This document shows positions 9,841-20,000 of a DNA stretch of 64,000 bases, one piece after another. The translations under genes and the position numbers were made by a program. The notes under the pieces were generated by a model, which saw nothing but the letters and a program-made list of their open reading frames with translations, was not told the origin of the DNA and searched no databases. The DNA is from Acorus gramineus (lineage: Eukaryota > Streptophyta > Magnoliopsida > Acorales > Acoraceae). Position 1 is the first letter of the stretch. Every line of letters begins with the position of its first letter. The stretch lies in NCBI GenBank assembly GCA_030737835.1, contig JAUJYN010000016.1, forward strand, positions 1,961,001-2,025,000, read 5' to 3'.

Positions 9841-12464
9841 TGTCTCTAGCGACTCTGACTTTTTAGTCAACAATTAACCTGCTTTTATGGTATGATTAGT
9901 ATCCCAAATTTCTACTAATTTGGCATGGTTAGATTCCTCATTTCGTTGGCTTTCCAGCACTTTTTAAGGATCCGTAAATCGGATGAGTATCGATCAAGTT
10001 ATGGATGAAACAGTAACAGGATGTTAGACAGTGTCTGACGGATCTTATAGCTGCTGTCAGGCACATGGGCGACGGATCGAGGAGAGCTGTCGGAAGGCTG
10101 AACGACGAATCGAGGAGAGCCATCGGAAGGCTGGGCGACGGATGCTATAGGAGCCGTTGATTTGGAAAATTGTATTTTTCAAAAATTGGTTCCTTTTTGG
10201 AAGGAACAGGTGCATTAATTGGGACTAATGCAAATTATTGGCGTCGTAATTGTTTCCTCACGTGTATGAGAGGCTTATAAACCTCTTTTTCTCTTTGATT
10301 GCCTTGAAACCCTAGAAATTTAAAACCCTAAAAGATCTTCCTCTTCTTGTTTTCAGCACCATTGTTGATGAGCTCGAGAAGGGGTTCGAATAGAGGGTTC
10401 TTGTGAGTATTATCCTCTGTTTATGAAGGGTTTTTGGTTTATAATGATTCCCTTTAGATGTTCTTTTATTATGATTTCATTTTCAAGGTTTTCCAAGCAA
10501 AGAGGATAGTTTTCTTCTTGTTTCTTAGGTGTTTTCGCACGATTTTGAATTGCTATGTTTTAACAACAATATAATGATGATTTTATGATGTTTTTGTAAG
10601 TCTTTCATGTAAAAATAAATATGCTTATGTATATACCATGTTTAGGTTAATTCGTTAAGGTAGAAATCATGTTTTTATGATCTTTAGGTCTTGTTTGACC
10701 CTTATATGCAAAGATCCGAACCTATACATTCTTTTATGATTTTTTTAAGAATTTTTATCATGGATCCATGTTAGTTGTTTCTACATATAATAGATCTATG
10801 GTTTTCAAAGATTTTTTTAATATGGTTTAATTATTTTCTTTATATATGTCCTTTTTATGAATCCTTTTAAATCTTGGGTTTTGAATAGAAGAATATCATG
10901 CTAGGTATAATGATGTGTTATCTCTTACGGTTTTAAAAGGATTTCATAAAATATATTCAGACCCTTGGGTGTACCAAGTATTTTATGTTTCATCGATGTT
11001 TTTTTCGTTTTTCCATAAGACTAGGATTTCGAATGGATTTTTCTTTATATGGTCATCGATATATCTCGTAAATGATTCGTATCGTTTTACCTATTTTATA
11101 TTACTTTTATACCTATGTTAAATATACCGTTTTTCAATGATGTTTTAAATGAGTTTTTGGATTGATTTTAATTGGATTTTTGAGATGAGTTCTTTTCTGT
11201 TTTATGCCATTTTAAACCACTCGTGTATGGTTTTCCATGATAGAACATGTTAGGATGTTTTAATAAAAATTGGGTCTCATGTTTTCTGCCTCGAGACGGC
11301 TCCCTTGAGAGCCGTCGGGCATGTTCTGGACGACTCATAGAGAAGCCATCGGTTTGTTTGGGACGGCCCTAGTAGGAGCAGTCGGTTCTTCCTCGGACGG
11401 TTCCTGGAGGAGCAGTCGGGTTTTCGATAAATACGGACCCCATCAGGTCATACTGCTTGATCATACTGTGACCTAGCCATATTGTTTCTTGTCATATTAG
11501 ATTTACTGTAAGACTCGGTTGTGGTTTTGCGAATCGTTGGACCAAAGGTGAGTGGGTCTAGTCTCTACGTAGATTTTGAAACTATTTATATTTATATCAT
11601 GACCGCATCATGCCTATTTTATGAATACAATTGTTATCTTGATTTTTGGAATACATGAGCATGACATCATGATTTTAAGGTATTATTTTACGTATAATCT
11701 ATATTGGAGACTATGTTATTCTTGCATGCAAATTACTGTTTGATAAATTGATCTTGCATGCATATCATCTATCTGCATGACACCTGTTTGCGTGACGACC
11801 GGTCTATGTGACCTAGTCCAGTGGGACCTTGTCTGCGTGACGATCAGTCTACATGACCAAGCTCTAGATTGAGCATCTTTCGGCTACGTGCCATATGGGC
11901 ATGCGTGTCCATTGCATCATACACATCATGTAGTTAGTATGAGATTGTGGCTATTCCTCTAAAGAGATGCATTATTTTTATTGTTACACTTGTGAAAATT
12001 ATATGTATATGTTATATTCTACTAGTTTGGATTTGTGGGATTATTATTATTATTATTGGGACGCTATATGTCCATTCACTGAGCGTGTGGTAGCTCACCT
12101 CTCTTTTCTGAACCTTTCGGGGTAGGTGTTGGTTATCATTGTTCGTGGAGGGGCGTTGGCTATCTAGCTCGCATTTTACCTTCGTTGCATCGTAGGTGTT
12201 GAATAAGCCTTCTTCTTGGCATGTAGTAGACGTCCTTAGCCTTACCAGGAAAACCAGAGGAATTATTATTAGTATTAAATAAAGAACTCGTGTGTCTTTA
12301 TTCAAACTTAAGAATGAATTATTGAGATCCTGTGGTTGGTTTTGTTTTAAATCCTAAGAGTATTTTATGTGTTTATTTATATTATCTGATATATTGTGGA
12401 TGGTGTTTACGTAACGCACTGTATCGCATGCCTTAATTAAGAATAATGGGTACAGGGCACTACA
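9841..12464 (+). mobile_element. LTR-E (T3 family)
   Basis: The ends are TGTCTCTAGCGAC and GGGCACTACA; it aligns along its length with LTR-D (for example CGGATGAGTATCGATCAA at about 9980 and 41943). No matching TSD is visible (AGGCA on the left, GATTC on the right), so it may stem from inter-element recombination or its flanks have decayed. It contains palindrome arrays (about 10030-10160 and 11295-11425) and a TGAGC..GCTCA module at 12075-12124. It has no coding frame of note and interrupts antisense ORF 2 of Tat-1. Confidence 0.75.
11295..11425 (+). repeat. Palindrome array in LTR-E
   Basis: Four units of about 35 bp have hairpin potential. The first (11295-11316) is perfect, GACGGCTC pairing with GAGCCGTC over a 6-nt loop. 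Related units occur at 43094-43183 in LTR-D. Confidence 0.75.
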
Positions 12465-13500
12465 GATTCACACCAAAACAAGACATACCTGGTAGACCAT
12501 GCTTTGCAGGATTGAACCCGCCTCTGAAGCAGATATGTCTCCCGCCATGGCCCTGTCCTTCTCCAAAATCAGGGATTGGATCAAACCAATCGCCACATCG
12601 TGGTCTTTCAGATCGGAATCAGATATTCGAACCGAGCGGGTCTTGGTGTGGAGGCCAGGGACAAATGTTTGGACCTCTTGGCCTCGGTAAGCAGTTGGCG
12701 AGGGAGGTAGCTTGAAAGCAGAAACGACTTCTTTCCCCTTGCTTGAGGGAGCGCTAGAAGCTGGTGGCAATGATCTTGGAGTTGAAGACGGATGACCGGC
12801 TGCAGCTAGCTTGCTTCTTTTGGACGAAGTGCTCGAAGGCTGCCTCGTCGGCGAATGCCTTCTCTTCTCTGGGCCAGGGAGTTTGCCAATATTCTATGAC
12901 CACGTGTCCACCTCAGCCTAGAGCGCTGCAAGCCTGGCCATCTTCTCCTTCTCACTAGAAGAAGGGGCCGTCCTCTCCATGGAATTGAAGCCCGATTTTA
13001 CCCCGGGCTTGGGATCGGCCTGGAGCGCCACAAGTCTGGCTGACCTTTCCTTCTCGCCAGAATTAGGGGCCATTCTCCCCATGGAACTAGAGCCCAATTT
13101 CTCCCTGGGCTTGGGACTGCTCTTGGGCCCTTTACGGAGGTGCGAACCATGTTGGGTGCCACTGGAAGAACTCTCCGTTGCCATCGGGTCGCCAAATCCC
13201 AATCTAAAAAGTGGCTCTAAGTCTTCTTCCGAGCCTTCCTCCAACCCTGAAGGCTGGCCTGCTGGTGCAACCGAAGGATCGGGATTGTCAACGGGGGGAG
13301 AAGGAGGAGCTGCAAAGATATCACCAAAACATGGCCTGAGCCGACGACAGTTGCTGGGGTTGGGGTTGTCCCAGCCGAGGATCCTGAAGAATGCTTTGTC
13401 GTTCCTCCTCGACGCAACCTTGATATGCTCCCACTTCATCGAGTTCTTAGACGAACAAGAGTTCACAGCAGGAGCTGGACCAAAGCAGGAAGAAAGTTAA
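12465..13500 (-). pseudogene. Tat-1 antisense ORF 2, middle and C-terminal part
   Basis: Minus-strand frames (12918-13466 and 12468-12770, offset by a frameshift near 12900) encode a Ser/Pro-rich low-complexity segment followed by a helical stretch (SDLKDHDVAIGLIQSLI). Such a disordered then coiled tail is typical of the antisense PF04195-type proteins of plant Tat elements. The gap 13501-13608 has intron-like borders on the minus strand (a pyrimidine-rich tract ending TTTGGTCCAG near 13478), so this may be exon 2 after the domain exon at 13609-14074. No catalytic motif is visible. Function unknown. Confidence 0.6.
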
Positions 13501-13608
13501 AAGTCAAAAACAAGAAATTATAACATGAACAGACTATGTAATGCTGCCCGACCTATTGGACCCATCAAGATAAACCAGGGAATCTTCCATATATCTTCAG
13601 GAGCATCA

Positions 13609-14074
13609 CTAAACTCCCCAATTGCCGGACCAAATAATCAACTTGCTCTCGTCCCAATTCTTATCTGAATCCGGCAGGTCATCTATGAGTTTGTCCTTGG
13701 AATTCCTAGCCCTAAAGTGATATCCTCTACCGGACTTTCTGATCTCATACGTATACATTATTTCTGGGACACCTAAATCTAAGTTGAACTCCCTATTCAA
13801 CGCTACATAGCACATCAAAACCCTAAAGAAATTAGGATTACATTGCATGGGATGAAGTTCGAAGGTCGACAAAAACTTCCTCACTAATGGGGGGAAAGGG
13901 CAGGGTTAGGGCACCTCTAGGTATGTGGAAAGGATATACATACATGCATGAATGGTCCATACTATCTAAAGGGATAGGGAATTTGTCGAATTCGGACCAT
14001 CTCATTCCCACCGACTTTGGAATGTCGAACATACTCCTAAGACCAGACAGGGATTTGGTGATTGATGTTCTCAT
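13609..14074 (-). pseudogene. Tat-1 antisense ORF 2, N-terminal PF04195-type domain
   Basis: It starts at an ATG at 14074 (MRTSITKSLSGLRSMFD). A frameshift near 13870 joins the second part, which carries the family's signature: ELHPMQCNPNFFRVLM, ALNREFNLDLGVPEI, YEIRKSGRGYHFRAR and LPDSDKNWDESKL. This matches the 'putative gypsy type transposon' domain (PF04195, Transposase_28) as I know it. The protein's role is unknown. A TATA-like site at 17617-17627 would lie about 200 bp upstream once LTR-K is removed. It differs strongly from antisense ORF 1 at 18109-19619. Confidence 0.75.
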
Positions 14075-15079
14075 GGTGGAAGAACAAGTAAGGAGGGAAG
14101 ACGAGGATAATGGACCCTTCCTAAGACTATAGAATCAAACCCTCTCAACAAAATGAAAGGGGGTTACAGTAAAAGAGCAGAACAAGTTAAAAGACTAGAG
14201 GTGTTGTGCCTGTGTCATTTGGAGCGCTCTGTTTGAAAATTTGGGTACATAATTTTTTTTCCCTAAGTTATGTATTCCCAATTTGGTATTTGGATTTGAT
14301 TTTGTTAAAATCCAAGATGATGAGGTTTAATTATGATTTTATTATGAGATATCCAGTTTTGAGTTAGCACAGAAGTGGAATTAGATCAACTGGATTCTTG
14401 TAGTAAAAGTTATGGGTATTTTTCCAAGTATACCCCGGGGATGGAAATTCTGGCAGCAGCCCTGATCGATGTTTAGCTCTAATTTCGGAATAGCTGGAGG
14501 GATTATCTGATCTTGCCATGAAAATGAAAGTTGTAGATAATCTTCTTAGCTTTCCATCGGTTTTGGAATTGAGCAATTCGGAGCTGTATCGAGGAAGTTA
14601 TGGCTGTTCCAGTGAAGCTTGCGCAGAATTTCTAGTCGAAGGGCGACTAGGTCATTTCTCCTTAAGATATTTTGATAAATATCTCTCTCTCTCTCTCTCC
14701 TCCCCTCTCACTTCCGACCAGAATTATGGTCTTCTTTCTCTTTTCATTTCCCCCACCATGCGTTTGGGTTTATGTTTCAATGAGAAGGAGAGGGTGGTGG
14801 AGGAAGTGGTGGTGGATCTTGGCTAGGTTTTGTTGTTGTTGATGTTCCCCTCTCTCTCAAGTCCCCTTTTTCATGATCCCCCCCTGTTTTGCTGCTGAAG
14901 AGGAGGCTGAGGAGAGGCTAGAGGCGGTGGTGGTGGTTGAGGTGGTCGCGGGTGCGTCGAGGGCCCCCGAACCTCCCCCTTTTGTTCCCCCTCCAAGGTG
15001 AGCTCCTCCCCTCCTTTCCTTTTCTTCATATTTTTCGCTTAAGGGGATGTTGGGAAGGTCATGCATGTTGGGTAGATGT

Positions 15080-15650
15080 GTTAGGGTGTGTGTGAGGGGT
15101 TGGGGTGGGTGAAAATGTGGTTAGAATGGGCTGGGCGCGTGCTGGGCGTCGTCTGCGCGCGTGTGCGCGCAGGCGCGCATGCAGGCGGGCGCAGGCGAGC
15201 GCTGGTGGGCGCGCAGACGTGCGCGGGCGCGTGCGCGCCGGTGCACGCGGGTGCAGGTGCTAGCAGGGGTGCGCGCGGGCGCGCGCGGGCAGGGCGCCTG
15301 GGCATGCGCTTGGGCGCGAGGCAAAGCGCCTAGGCAGTGCGCCTGGGCGCGGGGCTGGGGACCAGTGCGCGCACGTGCGTGCGCGTGCTGGGGCGTGCGT
15401 GGGGTGCTGCGCGGGGGGCGCAGTGCGCGCGGGGACGCGCTGGGCTGGACGCGCGCGAGCGTGCGCGTGCTTGCGGCACCGCGTCTGCACGCGCGGGCAG
15501 GCGTGCGGCAGTGCGCCGATGGTGCCGGGGTGTGTGCGTGCGCGTGCGGGGGGGCCATGGTATGTCTTCTCAAGGGTTCGGGTAGGTGTTGGAGCACTCG
15601 GACTCGCGCGCGTACGTGCGTGCTCGCATGCGTGCGAGCCCGTATGCATG
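15080..15650. repeat. CpG-dense low-complexity block in LTR-K
   Basis: Dense GCGCG/GTGCGCG repeats occupy the equivalent place to the CpG block in LTR J. Frames on both strands are compositional and are not called as genes. Confidence 0.75.
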
Positions 15651-15734
15651 CTTGTCCGAGTATGCGGTATTTCTAATCATTTTTTTGTATGTATTTGTGT
15701 ATTTTATTCTCCGTGTTAAATACCTGTCTTGCAG

Positions 15735-15839
15735 ATCTTGACGGACGGTCACGCGACGACCGGGTATTGGTGAGTGGGACAATCCAACCCAATAGGGAGG
15801 TGCTATATGCACTTGGGCGTATACCGTCCTCCCCTGGGG
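15735..15839 (+). other. 35-nt exon-like segment and hairpin (LTR-K)
   Basis: CAG ends at 15734, the segment spans 15735-15769, and GTGAGT follows. The hairpin 15788-15839 pairs GGGAGG with CCTCCC where J, M and N pair GAGAGG with CCTCTC: both arms changed together. Confidence 0.65.
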
Positions 15840-16084
15840 CACCATAGTTTAATATTAACTTGTTTAATATGTAATCTATGCAAGCATGATTAATATGTAG
15901 TATGCATGCCACCCTAGACCTTGTATGTTAGGGACTTGCACCCTTAGGATATGTGTAAGAGCCATGCATCCTGACTCCATGTTTTCATGCTAGGAAAGCC
16001 TCGACCTATGCATGTGTCCTATTAGTTTAATTTATTAAATTAAATGCGAACTTATGATTATTAGCATGCCTTAGAAAATGTTAT

Positions 16085-16440
16085 TAAAAAGGGGCCTTGC
16101 GGGGTCAGCGTTGAGACCCGGGCTAGGGTACTCCGTGTTCCTTGTTTGGTTGTCGGGATATCCTATATCGGGACCTCACGCTGCCCTCCCAAGGTTTCTT
16201 TTCCTTATAATTTATAACCTCGTTATTATAATGTGTCTCCCCGCATCTTGGTTATGCGCCCTGGAGGAATTCTGAAGAATTCATGTCATTAGTAGAATCT
16301 CCCTTCTCTGGATTAAGGGGCCTTGCGAATTCAGCGTTGAGACCGGGCTAGGGTACTCCGTGTTCCTTGTTTGGTTGTCGGGATATCCTATATTGGGACC
16401 TCAGGGTGCCCTCCCAAGGTTTCTTTTTCCAGTTAAGGAA
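16085..16440 (+). repeat. Duplicated GGGGCCTTG block in LTR-K
   Basis: Two direct copies of about 125 bp begin at about 16091 and 16317, each running from GGGGCCTTGCG to CCCAAGGTTTCTTTT. Other T1 LTRs carry one copy. The second K copy shares its lead-in (CTGGATTAAGG) with the interior of element J. Confidence 0.75.
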
Positions 16441-16717
16441 TACCGCGGATCCAAGTGGATCGTATACGTGTGGATAGGCTGTTTCTGTTCCCTTCGTTGG
16501 ATCCGTATAGAGACTGCCCCAGCGTTAGACAGGCCGTCCTGACAGAGGCCTCCCATCAGTAGGCACCTCCTGATTTGATGACGGACTGTGCTGAAAGTAG
16601 GAGTAGACCAGGCGGACTACGGAGTGGAGGAGAGACTATCGGTGGACAAAGGGTGATTAATAGCCTAATCAGTCCCAAAAGCCCATGTCACCAGTTTGAG
16701 GGTGTGGGTGAGGGTGT

Positions 16718-17028
16718 AGTGGGTTGGCGATGAGCGACCCACTGGTTTGTATAGTTGGTGCCATTCACTGAGTGTGTGGCCAGGTAGAGGCTACCCAGAA
16801 GAGAGTTATTGAATGATGTCGCGAGCGTGGAATCCTTATCCCCTTCGTTGGATCCGTTTAGTATAGCCCCGACGTTAGACAGGCTATCATGTACCAGGTA
16901 AGCTACGGAGCGGGGAGAGGCTATCGGTGGACCAAGGGTGATTAACAGCATAGTCAGTCCCAAAAGCCCATGTCACCAGTGTGAGGGTGAGGGTGAGGGT
17001 GTAGTGGGTTGGCGATGAGCGACCCACT
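16718..17028 (+). repeat. Hairpin minisatellite units in LTR-K
   Basis: Two hairpins (16718-16743 and 17003-17028), both with stem AGTGGGT/ACCCACT, lie about 285 bp apart. Each is preceded by GGGTGA-type repeats. The intervening stretch duplicates adjacent LTR sequence. Confidence 0.7.
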
Positions 17029-17546
17029 GGTTTGTGTAGTTGTTGCCACTTTGAGGCTTGAATAATCTTGTGGTTAATATGAATTGTGATGCATGGGTTG
17101 TGCTATTCACTGAGCGTGTGGCTCACCCCCTCGCATTTATTTTTCTCCAGTTATCTGAGTCAGATTTGAAGGAGGAGCTCCCCGAGGGACTTCATCAGTA
17201 GCGGAGCAGCGCCACGTCCCGCGAGTGTTAGAGGCTATCAGCATCCCTTTTTGATTGTATGTATTGTATTCTGTGCTTGGGCACACGTTTGTATTATATT
17301 TGGATGTCATTGTATATATTGGCTCTCACAGGACAGTTGATTATGTATCGAGTCTGTATTATGTTTTTGAATTACAGACTCAGTCTTTTAGCTTCCGCTA
17401 TTTGTGTATATATCATGTCAGCCTTGCTTTGTCTGTGTTGTCATTTTTGGTGTTGTTAGAGTATGTTATTGACCTCCTGTATAGACTGCTGATATCATAT
17501 ATACACTTGCCGCGTCCCGGGGACGGCCCTGGGGCGTGACTAGAGG

Positions 17547-18108
17547 AGAGATAAAGGGCAGTACCTCAATTCGAAGATGAAAGGCTGGATTACCTCCTCA
17601 TCAGGACGTCGAATCCCTATTTAAAAGACACCAGCCTCGCCGAAGAGACGGCGCATCTTTTTGACTGACCAAGGCGCGACGGTTGGTGCTTCGGGAAGGA
17701 GAAACAGCAACCCTAATCATGGGATCAATTTCAAATGCCTTAAAATATCCCGCTCAAGTGCCACGTGTAAAGGTGTCCGCAGACCTCTGACATAAGAAGA
17801 TACGCAGAATCGCATGATTTAGTATCTCTATGATTACTTGGTTAAAATCAAATGACTAAGCGAAAAAATCAACGATTACAAACAAAGCCCGACTTGGGAA
17901 ACCCGATTAGAAAAGTTAGTCTTGAAGTGCCCGTCCTAAGCCTCAGACCAGCAATGCCCGACCTAAGCTCCCGACCAGTGAAAGCCTGACCTAAAAGAAA
18001 AAAGAAGAAAAAGAAAGAGTGGAGCAGGGCAAACAGTGGCATGCAGAGACTGACGGCATACAGTGGAACAAAACATCCATACAAGCAAAATTGAGAAGGC
18101 AAAAGTGT
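17547..18108. other. Tat-1 spacer between the two antisense ORFs
   Basis: No ORF of note. On the minus strand it would be the 3' flank of antisense ORF 1 and the promoter and 5' leader of antisense ORF 2. An A-rich tract lies at about 17998-18020. Confidence 0.55.
17617..17627 (-). promoter_or_regulatory. TATA-like box for Tat-1 antisense ORF 2
   Basis: The minus strand reads CTTTTAAATAG. Without LTR-K it lies about 200 bp upstream of the ATG at 14074. Antisense ORF 1 and its Tat-2 relative have TATA boxes in comparable positions. Confidence 0.45.
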
Positions 18109-19072
18109 TCACCATACAACAACGAAGGAAAAATTAACACATGGGACGCAGCCCAGATAAACACCATATAAATGAAAAGATTGTCTTAATAAAAGAAAAA
18201 ACATGGAGAGGCCCACAATAGCGCCCCTCTCAAGGTCGAGGGCAAGAAGCGGAAGGAGCCGACTGAGTAGAAGTACTTGGGACTTCCCGCCATAACACCT
18301 CTCGAACAAAGAAGCGCTATATATATCTTCCAATCGATCTGATGTAGGAAAGGGTTCCCCATCAAGTCTAGCCATGTAACCGGCGTAAAAGCCAGCATGG
18401 AAGTCTCTAGGCCGTTCGTCCTCCTCTTCCTCCTTGATCAAGAGCCTCAGCTTCTCAAGCTCCTTGTGGATGGTAGTGACACGTTCCCAAGTCGCGAGGC
18501 TGGCTTTGCGAGGAAGGGCAGGGAGCACTACGAACAGGATGTCAATCCTAATGCGTGCGTCAGCCGCAAACCGACGAAGGCTAGGACTATGAACCTGATT
18601 GGGCACCCGCACTGGAGATGGTGGAGCCGGTGCCGCCACTACTGGCTCTTTATCAGCTATCGTAGATCTCGAAGGGAGTTCTGCGTTATCTTCCGGCCGG
18701 GGAGAGCGATCTAAAAGGTTTGCTGGAGGGGAAAAAGGGGGCGCTCGAGGATTCGGAGAAGAAGTACCTCCGAAGACTTCTTCCTCTTCTACTTCAATCT
18801 CAATCTGGCGGTTGTAAGGCATGGCTGACCTGACCGCCACTTTGCGACGCCTACCTGACCTCCTCAACGCACCTCCCCTGCTAGAAGCGGAACCAAAAGT
18901 ATCGCTCCAAAAGGAAGAGGGAACGCTTTGACGTGCGCCCCGGCTTGTGGATGGCTGAGAAGCCGGAGAAGGTGGAACGCGAGGATTGATGGGGGCGACA
19001 CCCAACAAAGGCATGGCACAGTCTATGTCCCCCATGCGAAGGCTTTCTCGTTGAGGTGAGAGATGATTCGCC
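18109..19072 (-). pseudogene. Tat-1 antisense ORF 1, second exon
   Basis: The minus frame from 19035 has 308 codons. It has a Ser/Pro-rich disordered N-terminal half with a basic patch (RRSGRRRKVAVRSA, a possible nuclear localisation signal), an acidic run (EVEEEEVF) and a helical, charged C-terminal part (HKELEKLRLLIKEEEEDE, then FYAGYMARLDG). A splice acceptor-like CTTCTACTAG ends at 19073, so the segment is probably the second exon after 19107-19619. The simple junction is not in frame, which suggests decay or another splice site. No enzyme motif is visible. Confidence 0.65.
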
Positions 19073-19106
19073 TAGTAGAAGAGGGTGTTATCAAAAGAAA
19101 TCACTT

Positions 19107-19619
19107 TTAAAAAAAAAAAAGGGAATGTAGCGCAGAAAAGAAAGGCAGACCTGATCCGAACAGTGAATCCCTCCAGTGAAGTGGAACACGATACACGCAT
19201 CCTTCAGGCATCCATGTGCCTTGAATCTTGAGAATTTTGGACCGCCAATCATATACGAATTCTTGAGCATCCTTTATTAGCTCCCACGACGCCGATCTTC
19301 GTGCCATGTAAAACATCTTGCCTCCACCGTTAAGAAGTTTTAGAACGTAGTGGCTCCGCACCTCGCTCAGCCCAAGGCTAATACCGCAGGTGCGGTTGAG
19401 AGCAGTAATAGCCATCAAGATGCGGTAGGCGCTTGGCACAAGCTGGAGGGGGTGAAGGCCGAAGAAACTCAAGAACTCCATTATCAGCAGTGATAATGGA
19501 AAGGTGATCAAGCCAGCCTCGATCTGGCCAGAGTACAATAGAAGAGATTCAGGATCTGGAGGGGGGGGCATTTCCCCCACATACTCCTCGACCACCAGGT
19601 TATCGAAAAAATGAGCCAT
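19107..19619 (-). pseudogene. Tat-1 antisense ORF 1, first exon with PF04195-type domain
   Basis: The ATG at 19619 opens MAHFFDNLVVEEYVGEMPPPP, the usual start of this family. The domain core follows: MEFLSFFGLHPLQLVPSAYR, ALNRTCGISLGLSEV and MARRSASWELIKDAQEF. The conserved part stays open to a donor-like CAG|GTCTGC near 19150. The protein belongs to the 'putative gypsy type transposon' family (PF04195) carried antisense by plant Tat elements; its role is not known. A TATA box lies about 95 bp upstream. It is the best-preserved coding segment in the window. Confidence 0.8.
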
Positions 19620-19710
19620 TGAAGCAGGAAGAGGGAACAAAAGAGTGTTGTTGATCAACTTTAAGGGATACAAAACTTGGAAGAGATGGAAAGAGTTTGA
19701 AAAAGAATTA

Positions 19711-19721
19711 CATATATAAAG
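19711..19721 (-). promoter_or_regulatory. TATA box of antisense ORF 1
   Basis: The minus strand reads CTTTATATATG, about 95 bp upstream of the ATG at 19619. A TATA box lies about 75 bp upstream of the start in the related Tat-2 ORF (63337-63345), which supports a real antisense promoter. Confidence 0.6.
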
Positions 19722-19970
19722 AGTTTGGACCAAAACCCTAACCACCTCTATCGTTTGGGAAAACGAGGCGGCAAAATTAAACCTCGGGGTTACCTCCCGG
19801 GTGGTATTAAATGAAGAGAGTACATGAGGAAGTAACACGTGTCGAGCACATGGGGCGTCAAATCCAAGGACCCAGTTCAATCGACCCAAGAAATCTTGTT
19901 GGACAAGCCTGTGAGTCGGATAGGTCTCCTGAAGGTTGGTTCTTCCAAACTCCCAAGAGATTGAGAGACC

Positions 19971-20000
19971 AAAAGAAGGGGCGGGGGGGGGGGGGGGCAT
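19971..20000 (+). other. Polypurine tract of Tat-1
   Basis: An A/G-rich run (CCAAAAGAAGGGGCG then a G homopolymer) lies directly before the LTR start at 20001. Tat-2 has the same arrangement at 63589-63610. The G run looks expanded by slippage. Confidence 0.75.

Larger units (their letters stand above)
14202..17541 (+). mobile_element. LTR-K, solo LTR with T2 head and T1 body
   Basis: Flanked by perfect 5-bp TSDs AGAGG (14197-14201 and 17542-17546). It starts TGTTGTGCCTGTGTC (T2) and ends GGGGCGTGACT, the final CA changed to CT. From about 15.1 kb onward it follows T1 LTRs. It contains a CpG-dense block (15080-15650), a 35-nt exon-like segment with hairpin, a duplicated GGGGCCTTG block, two hairpin minisatellite units and a 3' splice-like module at 17108-17150. 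It is inserted in Tat-1 between antisense ORF 2 and its putative promoter. Confidence 0.9.
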
